A stretch of 64,000 nucleotides of DNA from Glebionis coronaria (GCA_025667525.1 CM046882.1:25447394-25511393); one strand, 5' to 3'; counted from the stretch's first letter, positions 21,600 to 34,919 are shown. Translations and numbers: made by a program. The notes: generated by a model from the letters alone, not told the origin.

Positions 21600-22580
21600 C
21601 TGTAGAAGAGTTTATATAATTATTTTTAAGTAGGGGTTGGAAGCGGGTCGTGTTGGTCGGGTTCAGGTCAACTCGGGTTCAAGTAACATGATTATAGGAA
21701 AAACGTAAAAAAAATATTTAAAAAAATTAATGAAGATAAAATTTTGGTTATTCGGGTCAACCCGAAAACCGAAACGAATACAAATTCGGTTTTCGGTTCA
21801 GTTTATTTTGATGTTGTAATTTTGTACACTTTTATTTTAGGAAAAACAAAGCGACAAAAGCGGGTAAGTATTAAGTATCACGTTTTGTGAAAAACGTAAA
21901 TATCGATAATCGAGTTCGTTCTCTAGGAGGTATAGTGTTTAAGCCAAAAAAATTATATACGTTATTTGAAATGAGTTATTACGCTTTTGGAAAGATGGAA
22001 AGAAAAGAAAATGGAGACAAATTACGCTAAAAACGGTCGAAAACGTTTCAACATACGAACGTAAAAACGCGATCAAACGAAAAATTTCACCTAAAAAGTT
22101 ATTAAAAATACCTAAAATGTTCTAAAAACCTAACCAAGAAAAATATGAAAACCAAAAATTTTGAAAGTGTTTAAATTATTTTATATTAATTATTAAAGTT
22201 AATTAAATAACCTAAAAAATAAAATATTTAAGAAAAAGACAAAACTCAAAAGTTTTTTTGGTTGTATGCCTAAAATACTTTATTTAAAGACTAAAAAATA
22301 TTTTTCAGAAATTTTTACAAATCTTTTTCTATTTTTATGGATTTTCTAATATTTAAAAACAAAATAATCATAATAAATTATGTAGAAAGGCATAAAATAC
22401 AAAAAGTGCAAAGAAAAGACTGAAAACTAAAATGAAACAAAGGAAAAATAGGTTTCACCCAAAACCATAAGCCAATAAGCCACAATTGCTTATTCTACAT
22501 GTGGCTTTATTTATAAGCCACAAAACAAAACGATTATAAGAAAAAGAAAAGAAGAGTGATGACAAGAAAAAGGCAACTGG
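21600..22580. other. AT-rich filler inside the CACTA element
   Basis: Homopolymer-rich sequence with a short TTCGG/CCGAA stretch near 21745-21800. No gene is recognised. Confidence 0.35.
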
Positions 22581-22584
22581 ATCG

Positions 22585-22672
22585 CTGGTAAGACTCCCCA
22601 CTCCTGTAGAGCAGGTCGGGTGTTCAAGTCCAGGCCAGCTCTGCTTTTTGCTTTTTTTTTTCTTTTTTGCTT
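22585..22672 (+). mobile_element. tRNA-derived SINE
   Basis: A Pol III-like head is present. A box A-like GGATCGCTGGTAAGACTCC lies about 35 bases before a box B-like GGTCGGGTGTTCAAGTCC, followed by a T-rich tail (TGCTTTTTGC then a T-run). This arrangement is typical of plant SINEs with a tRNA-related head and T tail. Target duplications were not resolved. Confidence 0.6.
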
Positions 22673-22709
22673 GGTTACTTTTTGCTGTTGGTATACAGGC
22701 ACTTAACAA

Positions 22710-23960
22710 ATGACCAAAACACCCAATGCAAATACACGAGCCACTAATTACTTAGATTAAAACTGAAAGATCGAATTCTCAGTTATTGTTTAGTGTTCTT
22801 GTGGTATTCTTGTTTTGGACAGTAAGTAGACACACACACCCATTTGATATTGTTGGTTCACAAGGCAACTTGGACACACTAATTATTCAATAAACGTCAA
22901 GACCTGATGGTTTTAATCCAAACTTTGTTCAATAAAAGTCAATGCTCCATCACTAGTTGACACTTGACAGTACCACAAGATAATAAATTATGCTAAAAGA
23001 ACAACCCCACAAAACTTCTTGCTGCATTTCTAACACAAACATGCAGTATCATACCAGATTGTTTATGCAGTACTAATGTTAAACAAAAAACTTTGCCTTA
23101 CAAATAAACGAGTCACTATGTAATAATGTCAATCCCAAACTACAGTCATAAGAACAAAATCTCAAAGAATCTTAAACTAGAACACATAAACAATATCCAA
23201 ACACCCCGTCAAAATCGCAGCTAGACCGGGTAAAATGCTTATCTTTTTATTCTAGAGTAAAAAATCACTTCATAAAGCAAAACAAACTAACATAACACTA
23301 AGGGTCCAGAATTCAATTTCCACTTCATCAATATCTATCAATGTTCTTGGAATCAACTTCATCTTGAAATTTTGCGGTCAGAACCTGTAGGTAAATAAAT
23401 ACATAACATGTGAGCTCTTTTAAAACCTAAACAAATGCAATGTGGTTTACTCTTATCTAACCAACTCATCATGTTTCATACTCAGTATTTCTGAATTCTT
23501 ACGCTAAACTTATTTTACACATCAGTTTGACTTTTACCCAAAGTCAACAATTACCATAATAAGTACATGTTTATCCACCAAGAAAAATCAGCTAATATAA
23601 TAATATTTCTATCATGTTATATAGTAACTTTATACTTGTTAAACCGTGCTAATGTGCCTCTATGTATCAAATTCATATGCGAACATATATCTTTCTTTGA
23701 CTACCAACAGTAACATGATTGTAATAAGAACAATAAGCCATCATTTTTTAGAATGATTTCAATTGGTTATCTGTAAATACAAACAAAATAAGCTGTTATT
23801 GAATCAAACGTAGCACTTGAAGGATCTGAGCATTCTATTTAAAACTAAGGCATTGACACTATCATCTGCAATTTGCTGTTTATGAATACTTTAAACTGAA
23901 AAACTAATCAAAGGTAACGGTAACTCTTTTTCAGTACACCCATTCCTGTCTGAACGAATA
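22710..23960. other. Non-coding interior, with a possible 3' exon at 23330-23386 (minus)
   Basis: On the minus strand an acceptor CCTACAG near 23387 opens a short frame (VLTAKFQDEVDSKNIDRY, then a stop). This looks like a terminal exon of a captured gene, but I do not recognise it. The rest shows nothing. Confidence 0.3.
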
Positions 23961-24205
23961 TCTCATTCTGTGCAGTAATAATTTCGACTGGGAACAGGTG
24001 AAACTCCTAGGAGGTCCTCACGAATTGTTGAGAAAGTAAAACTGACCCCACCACCACCACTAGAAACCAAACCAGTAAAGAAACGGGCCAAAAGATTATT
24101 AGCCAATACCTCTCGATTTAATCCACTATGAGAAGATACAAGATTGCATGCATCTCCAAGTGCTAATCGAGTAGCGTAAAAGGTCACACCTCCTAGTTCT
24201 TACCA
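23958..24205 (-). pseudogene. Unrecognised exon-like fragment, possibly captured host sequence
   Basis: The minus strand encodes a 78-residue stretch with balanced composition (ELGGVTFYATRLALGDACNL, then SHSGLNREVLANNLLARFF, GLVSSGGGGVSFTFS) ending in a stop. The text looks like a helical domain of a conserved host protein rather than chance translation. I cannot name the family. It lies just downstream of the transposase gene on the same strand. Confidence 0.35.
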
Positions 24206-24229
24206 GAAATTCTCTACTGATTTTTAAAG

Positions 24230-24480
24230 AATGCATCAGCTAACAAAAGATCGGCTTCAAAGAAGGAAAAGAAAGATAAAGAACCTGAAGAAACCGAAGA
24301 GAAAGAAAAAATGAACGAGGAGATGCTGAAATGCAGAAAGCTGAGGGTGCTATTGCAGATAAAGAGCCTGTGAATGAGCTCGACATAGTAGATGAGTCAA
24401 AAGAGAGGTGCTATTGCAGAAGGTGCAGAAGGTGCAAAAGATGGAATCTTTATGGCATATGAGCAAAGGCCGAGAATGGT
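24230..24480 (+). other. Lysine/glutamate-rich coding-like patch
   Basis: The plus strand reads NKRSASKKEKKDKEPEETEE followed by more Glu/Ala-rich text with frame breaks. GAGGTGCTATTGCAGAAGGTGC motifs repeat nearby. It could be a captured low-complexity exon. No function can be assigned. Confidence 0.3.
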
Positions 24481-24758
24481 AGCGGCACTGCCATTTCTAC
24501 AATATCCTATCCTTGTAAAGGCTACCGAATGTTTCAAAATATAATCTATGATAATTATATACTAGTATTCTATATAAGATGTAGTGAGACCATAAATACC
24601 CTATAACATACAAACAGGAAGAGAGGCACTTCACCATCACTCCTAGCATACACTGGTTATATAAGCTGTAAGGAATTCTAATAAAATACCGAATATTATG
24701 TAATTGAGAGAAAAACCTGGATTAACGTGCGGTTCAACCAACTGATGTCACGAAAGGC

Positions 24759-27700
24759 CTAAAATAGGTTTTCATCTCCATCTATAACCAAGGTATCTTC
24801 GTCAACGGTAGTGCCACTTACACCCTCTCTAATCAAGGTGATATCCATACTTTCATCATGTGGAGGACCGCTAGATGTATTGCTTTGCAAATATGTTTCT
24901 ACATGGTCGTCACATGGTTGTTCTGTCATGTCAAAAGAGTCCCTTGCTGTTGTTTTTATCACAACTTTCCATCCTTTGTCAACAGGGTCTGCAACGTAAA
25001 ACACCTGCTGGGCTTGAGAAGCTAGTATAAAAGGCTCATTATGTGGCTTCAATCCTTTAAAATTCAGTAGAGTAAACCCATTCTCATCTTCTTTCTTCCT
25101 ACTACCATTTGAGATCCAGTCACAATCGAACAACACTACTTTTTTGTCAGCAGAATATTCCAACTCAATGATGTCATTTATAACCCCATAGTATGTAACA
25201 TCTCCCACGATAGGATTGTTATCTCTGGAACTCGAGAAGCTGTTTGTCATGGCCTCAAGCATTACTCCACTATTTTGTGTTTTTCTTTTACTTTCAAGAT
25301 CTTTTATCTGGAATCTAAAACCATTTATGATAAATCCTTTATAACTTTTCACAACCTGAGCAGGACCACTTGCCAAGGCCCTTAGTTCTTCTGTGATTCT
25401 CTGATCGCGTGTCATGTGCAGCTTCTCAATCTAAATAAAGGTAAGATGTGTTAAAACTTCTTAATTTAATTATTTTATCGGATTGTTAAACAAAACATAA
25501 TAAACTATTATTACTTACATGGTCTTGAAACCATTCTGCAAAAGTTTCACTATGAAGACGTTGAACCCCATGTTCACTTAATTGACGATTATTATCACGA
25601 ATATACGTAAGATGTTCACTGTAAGCTCAAAAGAAGATAATATTGTAAATAAAAACATAAAATCAAATTATGAAATTCACAACTTGTATCAAGTTACTTA
25701 CTCAATAAATTCATCAACTTTACTACAATTGAACAACACATAAGAATGTGCTTTGGACAAAGTTTCAAGTTCTGGTACTTTTGTATCTGTTGCCCCGACC
25801 TGGTGACCTGGCATCGAAAAGATAGGTAAAACATCCACAGAACCACCATCATCATAATTTCGACTTGTCCTAGTATGTACGGTCTCTGTATCAGGGGATA
25901 AGTACAACGAACAAAACGCGAGACATTCTTCAACTATGTATCCTTCTGCAATTGATCCTTCGGGTCTACTCTTATTTCGTACATAAGATTTTAGTGTACA
26001 CAAATACCTAAGTTATCGTAAACGTTAAAATTAAAGAAAAGAATAAGTAATGAGTAACACCAAAAATATGCTAAATATAGATACCTCTCGATTGGATACA
26101 TCCAACGGTAATGAACTGGTCCACCAATTTTGGCCTCCGAAGCAAGATGAACTGATAGATGAATCATGACGTCAAAGAACGATGGTGGAAATATCCTCTC
26201 TAAATCACAAAGAATCTTTCCAATCTCATTTTCCATCCGAACCAGATCATGAGGTTTAAGAACTTTAGAGCATAGTTGTCTAAAATAACAACATAATCTC
26301 ATCAAAGTAGAGCGCACATGCTTAGGTAACACATTTCTCAAGGCGATTGGTAACAACTGTTGCATTAGAATGTGGTTATCATGGCTTTTTAGGCCAAATA
26401 TTTTCGGAGGTTTTAGGTGTACGCATCTTGATATATTAGCTGCATATCCATCCGGAACTTTTACCCTTTTTAAGACATTACAAAATATTTCCTTCTCTTT
26501 TTTATCCATTGAGAAACAAGCAGGAGGCAAGTAAAACTTTTTACTATCTCGAGGTTGAGGATGAAGTTCAGGCCTTATACCCATTTCTTGTAGATCATGA
26601 CGTGCTTTTATATGATCCTTAGTCTTTCCATCTTGATTCATCAATGTTCCATGTACACTATCAGAAATATTTTTCTCAATATGCATCACATCTAGATTGT
26701 GGGGTAGCAAATTATCTTTCCAGTAATCCAACTCAAAAAATATACTCTTCTTTTTCCAATTATATGGTAACTCTGGGTTATCTTTCACCTCTTTTCCAAA
26801 TTTAATTTCAAAACCATTTAACTCTTCAATTACATCTAAACCCGACATGGGATGAGGTGGCTTCCCATTTTCATTAGTTCCATCAAAAGACTTTTTATCC
26901 TTTCGAAAACTATGATTGTGTGGCAAATATCTTCGATGTCCCATGTAACAGTATTTCCCCCCGTGTTTAAGGCGTTTTGATTTGGTATGCTTATGGCAAC
27001 TAGGACATGCAAGTTCACCTTTAGTACTCCACCCTGATAGATTTGCGTAAGCGGGAAAGTCACTTATGGTCCATAACAAAGAGGCACGCAGTTGAAATTT
27101 TATCTTTGTTGATGCATCATAAGTTTCTACCCCATCATTCCACAATTCCTTTAGTTCTTCCACTAGCGGTTCTAAATAGACATCAATATTATTTCCTGGC
27201 GCGGATGGTCCAGGTATAAGTAAAGACAACATTAAGTAAGGTTGTTTCATGCACATCCATGGGGGGAGGTTATATGGCATTAAGACAACTGGCCATGTAC
27301 TATGAGAAGCACTCATATTCCCGAAAGGATTAAATCCATCACTTGCTAAACCAAGCCTAACGTTGCGAGGATCCTTAGCAAATTCCGGATATTTGAAATC
27401 AAATGTTTGCCAAGCCGGGGAATCTGCGGGATGTCTCAAACAACCATCTTTAGTACGACCCTCGTCATGCCATCTCATGGAGGCAGCTACTTTAGGTGAC
27501 ATGAATAGCTTTTGCAACCTTGGTTTGAGAGGAAAATGACGCAAAACTTTTGCTGCAATCTTCTTCTGGGTATGGGGCTCGGCAGAATCATTTTCACTTG
27601 GTTTGTACCTCGACGTACCGCATATATCACATTGTGTTTTCTCGCTATTGGTTTTCCAGTACAGCATACAATCATTAGGGCATGCATCAATTTTATCATA

Positions 27701-28348
27701 ACTAAGTCCTAAATCTCTTATAAGTTTCTTCATTTCATAAAACGACTTTGGAATAGATGCATCAGGGAAAGCCTCCCTCATTGTTTTGAGTGTCATGTTA
27801 AAACCTTTCTCGCTACATTTTCCTATGCACTTACTACGATATAATCTCACGATAAAAGAAAGAACTGAAAAATTTTTACATCCAGGATAAAGTTCTTTCT
27901 TTGCATCCTCTAATACAGCATTAAATTTTTTTTCAAGGGCGTTTGGCGTACCTTTATTTTTATCATCTTTTTTGCACGTTTCGCGAGAACGTTTGTTCTG
28001 ATTAGAGATACGAAAGGCATCACGCACCAATCCTTCCATGTCATCATGTGTATCCAGTTGCATTCCATCTTGTGTATCTAAATTCATGTCATCTTGTGTA
28101 TCTGGTACGGGAAAAGTAGCGAGTCGGGATACTGAACGTGGAATTTGATAACCTTTGATAAACCCATCACATATTAGATGATCACTAGCATCGTTCCGAT
28201 CGACCCATATTCCATTAAGACATCTGGTGCAAGGACATAATATGTGTCCACTATTAGACTCATTAGCAAACATAAAATCAAGAAACTTATCCAAGCCTTT
28301 TTCGTATTCCTTGGTCACCCTTGATAAAGACATCCAGCTAGTATCCAT
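24759..28348 (-). CDS. CACTA transposase, TNP2 type (Transposase_21 with DUF4218 and DUF4216)
   Basis: Four minus-strand exons with consistent phase, 28348-26085, 26007-25702, 25618-25519 and 25430-24759, give about 1113 residues. The first ATG is at 28348 (MDTSWMSL). In order come an N-terminal transposase-associated domain with a CPCTRC zinc motif; the Transposase_21 core (CPNDCMLYW, CDICGTSRY, MRWHDEGRTKDGCLRHPAD, DFPAYANLSGWSTKGELACP, DVMHIEKNI); DUF4218 (GLKSHDNHILMQQLLPIAL, VHLASEAKIGGPVHYRWMYP); the splice-restored ERYLCTLKSYVRNKSRPEGS; and C-terminal DUF4216 (YYGVINDIIELEY, QQVFYVADP). TNP2 transposases bind the CACTA ends and cut and rejoin the DNA in the nucleus. No internal stop is seen, so it may be active. 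Its promoter lies in the part now only present at 43.56-44.4 kb. Confidence 0.93.
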
Positions 28349-28488
28349 CTCAAGGCTTGATTCAAAACACAAAAATTAGAAGTTAAAATACAAAAATATA
28401 ATATGCATACATTCTACTTAAACGCGTTCTTTAGATAACATGTTTAAAGTCATTGATATGAATTGAGTAATATTGAGTTTAGGAATTG

Positions 28489-29488
28489 NNNNNNNNNNNN
28501 NNNNNNNNNNNNNNNNNNNNNNNNNNNNNNNNNNNNNNNNNNNNNNNNNNNNNNNNNNNNNNNNNNNNNNNNNNNNNNNNNNNNNNNNNNNNNNNNNNNN
28601 NNNNNNNNNNNNNNNNNNNNNNNNNNNNNNNNNNNNNNNNNNNNNNNNNNNNNNNNNNNNNNNNNNNNNNNNNNNNNNNNNNNNNNNNNNNNNNNNNNNN
28701 NNNNNNNNNNNNNNNNNNNNNNNNNNNNNNNNNNNNNNNNNNNNNNNNNNNNNNNNNNNNNNNNNNNNNNNNNNNNNNNNNNNNNNNNNNNNNNNNNNNN
28801 NNNNNNNNNNNNNNNNNNNNNNNNNNNNNNNNNNNNNNNNNNNNNNNNNNNNNNNNNNNNNNNNNNNNNNNNNNNNNNNNNNNNNNNNNNNNNNNNNNNN
28901 NNNNNNNNNNNNNNNNNNNNNNNNNNNNNNNNNNNNNNNNNNNNNNNNNNNNNNNNNNNNNNNNNNNNNNNNNNNNNNNNNNNNNNNNNNNNNNNNNNNN
29001 NNNNNNNNNNNNNNNNNNNNNNNNNNNNNNNNNNNNNNNNNNNNNNNNNNNNNNNNNNNNNNNNNNNNNNNNNNNNNNNNNNNNNNNNNNNNNNNNNNNN
29101 NNNNNNNNNNNNNNNNNNNNNNNNNNNNNNNNNNNNNNNNNNNNNNNNNNNNNNNNNNNNNNNNNNNNNNNNNNNNNNNNNNNNNNNNNNNNNNNNNNNN
29201 NNNNNNNNNNNNNNNNNNNNNNNNNNNNNNNNNNNNNNNNNNNNNNNNNNNNNNNNNNNNNNNNNNNNNNNNNNNNNNNNNNNNNNNNNNNNNNNNNNNN
29301 NNNNNNNNNNNNNNNNNNNNNNNNNNNNNNNNNNNNNNNNNNNNNNNNNNNNNNNNNNNNNNNNNNNNNNNNNNNNNNNNNNNNNNNNNNNNNNNNNNNN
29401 NNNNNNNNNNNNNNNNNNNNNNNNNNNNNNNNNNNNNNNNNNNNNNNNNNNNNNNNNNNNNNNNNNNNNNNNNNNNNNNNNNNNNNNN
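28489..29488. other. Assembly gap, exactly 1000 N
   Basis: A run of 1000 unknown bases, a fixed-size scaffolding gap. Apparent open frames across it have no meaning. Confidence 1.
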
Positions 29489-30338
29489 ACCCGTTACTTG
29501 CATCATCTTCTTTTTTGCCCTGTTGGCTTTATTTTTTTCACTGAGTCGCTGAGATAAAGAAAAATAAGGAGTTAAACTAAGAATAAAAACATGTTAATGA
29601 AGCTTGGATTTCTTTTACATACCTTTGATTTTCCCTTATTCCAATACTTGACGAGTCTCTTCCACTGAGACGCGAGCACTCGTTTTGGCTTGGAGGTAAT
29701 TTGTTCATTATATGGCAAAGTCGGATCATAGTAGTCCTCTTTAACTCTCGCCCTCCAATTTTTCACTTTCCTCCCAAAAGATTTCAAAATCCAGTCATCA
29801 GAACCTCGGGGGAGATCAAATTTGTCCTGAAAAAATAATTTGGCATCAAGTGAAGAAATATAAATCTTAATCAGTTAAATATGTAATTATTTATAACATA
29901 CATTCACGGTGTCTAGCAACATCTGTTTCTTGGCATTCTTAACTTTATTCCATGGTTTGTAAAGCTTGCAATACTTCCCACTCCTTGCAAGTGATCCTAT
30001 AAAATGGGTCAATGTGCTGGTTGTTTCGTCAACGGGTTGCCCATATTCATTAAATTTAACGCTAATACGATCCTCTTCAGTTTTTGTCCAAACTTTTGGC
30101 ATCATTGTTGGACCTCTAACTCTTTTCCGCGCATCTCCTGGAACTGTAACAGTAAATAGTACTTTAAATTAAAAAAACAGTCCAACAAGGGAAGGAAATT
30201 ATAGTGAACCAATTAAACAAGCAAAAAAAAACCTTGAGCGTTGTTAGGTAGGTTAGAGCCAACTTCAATCACATCTTCAGCTTGTTGGCTATTATTACGA
30301 CCTCTGGTGCTAACTCCATTACGCCTCCTTGACGACAT
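29489..30338 (-). CDS. Transposase_24 gene, redundant partial copy
   Basis: Exons 1-3 (30338-30233, 30143-29902, 29826-29623) and part of exon 4 (29548-29489) are present and are then cut by the gap. It is the same sequence as 14414-15263. The missing 3' exons are an assembly effect, not a biological truncation. Confidence 0.85.
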
Positions 30339-31813
30339 TCCTAAGTCATAATATAGAGATAAAAAGACAACAAAACGTTAGTTTAGTTTCCAGAAAAGAA
30401 AACTTTTTGGACACAAGACAAAATACAAATGATATTACGGAGTACTTTGTTTTGAAGTTTATGTTGGTCCGATTTATTTGGTTATTTTGTTAGTCCATAC
30501 GTGTTTCTTGTCAATCATTCGATCTGACTTTTACACACAATCAGTAAATAATCAAACTTAAATGCTAACAATTAAAGCACGTGCACGATGACACTAACAA
30601 TGTGAAGAGAACAGTGACGGGAGCTCGCAGTCGCCTCAGTTACGATCAGAACGTGTGTCCATCACAACTGTGACCGAACAAAAACGAGTTTTTATGGTTC
30701 CGTTCTTTTGATTTGCAAGGTCGTGCAGAGCATTGTTTATGCTTAGTGGTTCTCTTGACAGAATATTGGAGTACTGTATCTTTTGATAACCTTATTTCAC
30801 TACTACAAAAAAGGCTATAGAAACCCCCAATAAAAGAGTGGTTTTATAAAAAACAGTCTTGTTGAAGAAAAAAATACCACTTTTGTAAAAAAAAGGTAGT
30901 GCCTATAAATCAAAACACATAGAAATTGCTTTTTTCTAAAAAGACCACTCCCTAAATACATCTTCTATCAATTCCATTGGTTCATACAAGGAAGGGTAAG
31001 ATTTGTGTTCGACCAATTGAGTTGAAGAAAATAAACTATATCAATTATAACCTTTTAAATAAATTATATCATTCTCTCATACGTAGATCTTACTAGTTCA
31101 TGATGCCCGTCAAGTGCTCGATAGAATGTTTGACAAAACATGGGTATTTTATGCAAGGTTGGACTAAAGAGTAAGTAAGAATCTATTTTAATTCTATATT
31201 CGATAATCCTAACTATATGATGGAGATTCAAGTTGATAACATAATATACGTAGCTATTGATTATTTTGGTTTATTATATACTTTTATCTTCTATGTGTTG
31301 GTGTTTAAATCAGGTTGACATGGTGTTGCAGATAGCTTGATAAATTGAAAATATACATTTGGTAGATGGACAACACAAGTTATTGTTGGCGATATAGAGA
31401 TACTTGACAAAAATGTGAGTTTTATAGTAATGTTTTGTTTGTTTGTTATGAAATGAGCTTTGCTTGGTGTCCTGTTGCGAGCTCTACGTGAATGTCAATA
31501 CATAATGTTCTAACTATATGCAGGTATATGAATTTAATTGAGTCAAAAAAAGTAGGAAGCTTTGTATAAGTAAGGTTAATTGAAGTTCTTGTTTTGAGTT
31601 CCATTTTAAGTAAATATAATTTGTTTATTCTAGACACCAGAGTTGACCGTTAGCAGTAAGTTATACGCCATCACGACTCATCATGTGTTATGATCGATAT
31701 GAAAGAGGACATGTGGTACATAATGTATTATCTGAAGTTCCAACCATAACTCATGTAATGTATTTTTTGAAGTTCACAAGTACACATTTGGCAAGATAGC
31801 ACCAGTTCATATG

Positions 31814-32297
31814 TGTGAAGTGAGATCTTCAAACATTAGGGAACGAGTTAGAATAAGAATGTATTTCCCCCAAAAGGGCTCACAATTTACACCTCCACAC
31901 TATATTATTTACTTCTATGAGAGATTACTGTCCTATTGTATTCAGGTATTTAGTATAGCAGTATCTTCATATCATACCACAATCTTTTTGAGCAAAATAA
32001 TTTACTTGAGTTGACCTAAGATAAGAACATTATCCTAGCTATAGGAAGTTTCTTTAACTAAGAAGGCAACCTTCTCTATCTCTGCTAATATACGTGTAGT
32101 TCTAGTAGAGTCTGATTGATATTGTTTTCAGGAATTTGAGGGAGATGCTCAAACTAGATGTTGCTGAGTAGATGATGTTCATATGTGAGGATGATGGATT
32201 GACAGAGCTTTCTTCTCTATGGAAAAGTGGAAGCATATTCTATCTCTCTCATGATGACATATTTGTGATCAAGACTCTAAGAAGATCCGAGCTGAAG
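31814..32297 (+). pseudogene. Captured PIP5K fragment, redundant copy
   Basis: Identical to 16739-17222, including the frameshift and the TAG codon. Confidence 0.85.
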
Positions 32298-33048
32298 GTT
32301 TGAACTTTTAGAAGCACCCATACTACATTTTCTTATTGTCATTTACGATTGTCAACTATACGGTTTAAAAAGTGCTTGCTCAATACCAGGAAAGAACCTT
32401 GATTAATCGAACAAATGGACATAATAACTGAGAACCCAAACTCTGACCTATTGCCACTTTCTACTTAGGTTAAACTGCATCTTAATGTTTCGACAGTTCT
32501 ACAAGTTAGGGATGAATAGTATCACTTATTAAACATAACTTACAAAAGTGACAAGTACGTTTTAAAATTTTCTTAGTGTTCCAACAGTTTGGTCATCATG
32601 TTATTCTTTGTCGTGCAGTCGTCGGTCATTTTAAAAAAAATGTCTGTCAGTTACTTCCATCAAGCATGTGCACCAAGTTAAATAGTCTGTTATATATGTA
32701 CCTAAGACATTCATAACAATACATGTCTTCCTTTTCGTTATAAAATTGATGAAATATGTGGACTACAATGGCACATGATATATAGCTAGGACCATAAGGG
32801 ACAATTGGGATAATAGCCAGAGAATGCTTAGATATTGACCCTTTTCTACAGTAGCTAGTAGCCAGAGAATGAATTGCAGAGCCTAAAAACTAATAAATTT
32901 CAGGTAAAACACAACAAATTGTAAAGAACATATAGAATAAAAGCAACACCCAAATAACCTGTGCTTTTTTCTATGTGGTTGTAGCATATAGTAAAGCTAA
33001 GGAGCTATAGTGAACCAATTAAACAAACCAAAAGAAAAAAAAACATAC

Positions 33049-33199
33049 CTTGAGTGTTGTTAGGTCGGTTAGAGCGAACTTCAGTCCCATCTTCAGCTTG
33101 TTGGCTACTGTTACGACCTCTAGTGCTAACTCCATTATGCCTCATTGACGACATTCCTAAGTCATAATATAGAGATAAAAAGACAACAAAACATTAGTA
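33049..33199 (-). repeat. Alternative first exon copy, redundant
   Basis: Identical to 17974-18124. Confidence 0.75.
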
Positions 33200-34174
33200 C
33201 TTTTTTTCCTTAAAAATGCAGCCTTTGGGTTGTGATAGCACATCATAAAAATACAAACTGGAAATAATACATTTAGAAGATATTTTGAACTTAGTTCCAA
33301 TTTAGGTGATGCTATTATATACTAAATATAGCGAAAAACATCTGAGAACCATTATGAAAGCAGTATATAATATAACATGAAATCAAGACATCTTTATTTG
33401 TAAACTATAAGAAATTACCTGATTGAATGTTTAACGAAAAGGATACACGACAAGGGAATAAGTAGTGCTATATTCTGGATAAGAATTTTAAATGGAGTAT
33501 TTTTTAACAATAGATATATAAATTCAGATTGAAACAACAAAATGTAGCGAGGCTAGTGTCTACTGTACCAAAACATCAACAAATGATTTATATTACTTAC
33601 ATGACAATGATTTATAGAAATCAATTTCAAACATTGTTTGCATATAACAAAACCTATTAACACAATTATTAAGATTACTATTAACAGTAGATTAGTAACA
33701 CCAATTGCAAGTGATTATTTGATTCAATTTATCACACACCAGCACAAACTTTAAACAATAATTGGATACAATTCATGAAAAATTGACCAAGCTTACAAAT
33801 CAAACAAGGTGATACTAAGAATTGGAACTAGAAAAAGAAAGGTTACCTTCGAATTTTGAAGAAAAGTGAAACCCTAGATTCAATTTGAGGTTCAACTTCT
33901 GGACCCCAAACCGTTTTTGATTTTGACATTTGGATTGAATCAATTAAAACTAAACTTAAAGGTGGATGAAGATCGTGGAGCCCTTGAATTTCGTACCGCC
34001 AAAATTACTTTAATCTTCTGATAGCAGGTTCTAATTTCCCCCAATTATTTGGCGGCTTATATTCCCCCCAATTTGGTAAGTTACGTATTATTGCAATTAA
34101 CAAAACAAGTCCTTGTGTTTTTTATACATTTGTCACATTTTTAAGCTTAAGATATGAATAGGGTTTAACATGAC

Positions 34175-34915
34175 ACACCCAAAATTAGGGGTGTCTTTCG
34201 GTTCAGTTCTCGGGTTGTTCGGTTTATTCGGTTCAGGTTATTCGGTTAATTTTTTTCCTGAGTCAACCCGAAAACCGAACCGAACCGAACTAGATTTCAA
34301 CCGAACCGAACCGAACCGAAAACCGATTTTGAATTCGGTTCGGTTCTCGGGTTGACCCGAATAACCCGAATTATCTTAACTTTCTAAAAAATATATTTAG
34401 CAAAAAAAAAATATTTCTAAGTATAAAAATTATATTTTATATTAAAATTTAATTTTAATTATTATTTAATATATAAAAACATATATATATATGTACAATA
34501 TCGGTTTTCGGTTCGGTTTTCGGTTCCGATTGCCAAACCCTGAAAACCAAATTAGTAGTTCGGTTCGGTTCGGTTATGACCCATAACCTAAATTATATTT
34601 TCGATTTGGTTCGATTTTCGGTTTTTGTGGGTCAAATCTAAATAATGGACACCCCTACCTAAAACTGACCCGGACCAAACCGATTCGAATCAAAATAGAT
34701 AATTTCGGTCTGGTCCTCGGTCCAGGGTTTTGGACCATTTCGGTCCTCTGTCCGGTTCGGTTCGATCTTATCAAAAACCTCTCGATTATGCCTAATAGGA
34801 CCAGATCAAACCGTGGATCGAATTGGACCGGACCAGTCTCGGTCCGAGATTTTAGACCATTTCGGTCTTTGCTCCGGGTCTAGGTCGGTCCGGTCCGATC
34901 CGGTCCAAGCCCGAT
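34175..34915. repeat. TTCGG/CCGAA-rich repeat, redundant copy
   Basis: Identical to 19100-19840. Confidence 0.5.
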
Positions 34916-34919
34916 GCTC

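Larger units (their letters stand above)
14414..28488. repeat. First copy of a 14,075-bp exact duplication (contig end)
   Basis: Every coding segment and spacer checked here recurs unchanged at +15,075. The copy ends at the first N of the gap (28489). The duplicate begins at the last N (29488 + 1). See the matching entry at 29489-43563. Confidence 0.95.

Noticed and set aside
22585..22640. Functional tRNA gene
   Set aside because: Box A- and box B-like motifs are present, but the stems do not close into a cloverleaf and a long T-rich tail follows, which fits a SINE better.
26836..27712. Several 66-75-codon frames within the transposase gene region
   Set aside because: They are shadow frames of the transposase exon in other frames or on the other strand.
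28418..29557. Four open frames of about 350-365 codons on both strands
   Set aside because: They are made almost wholly of N-gap positions, with only a few real codons at each edge.
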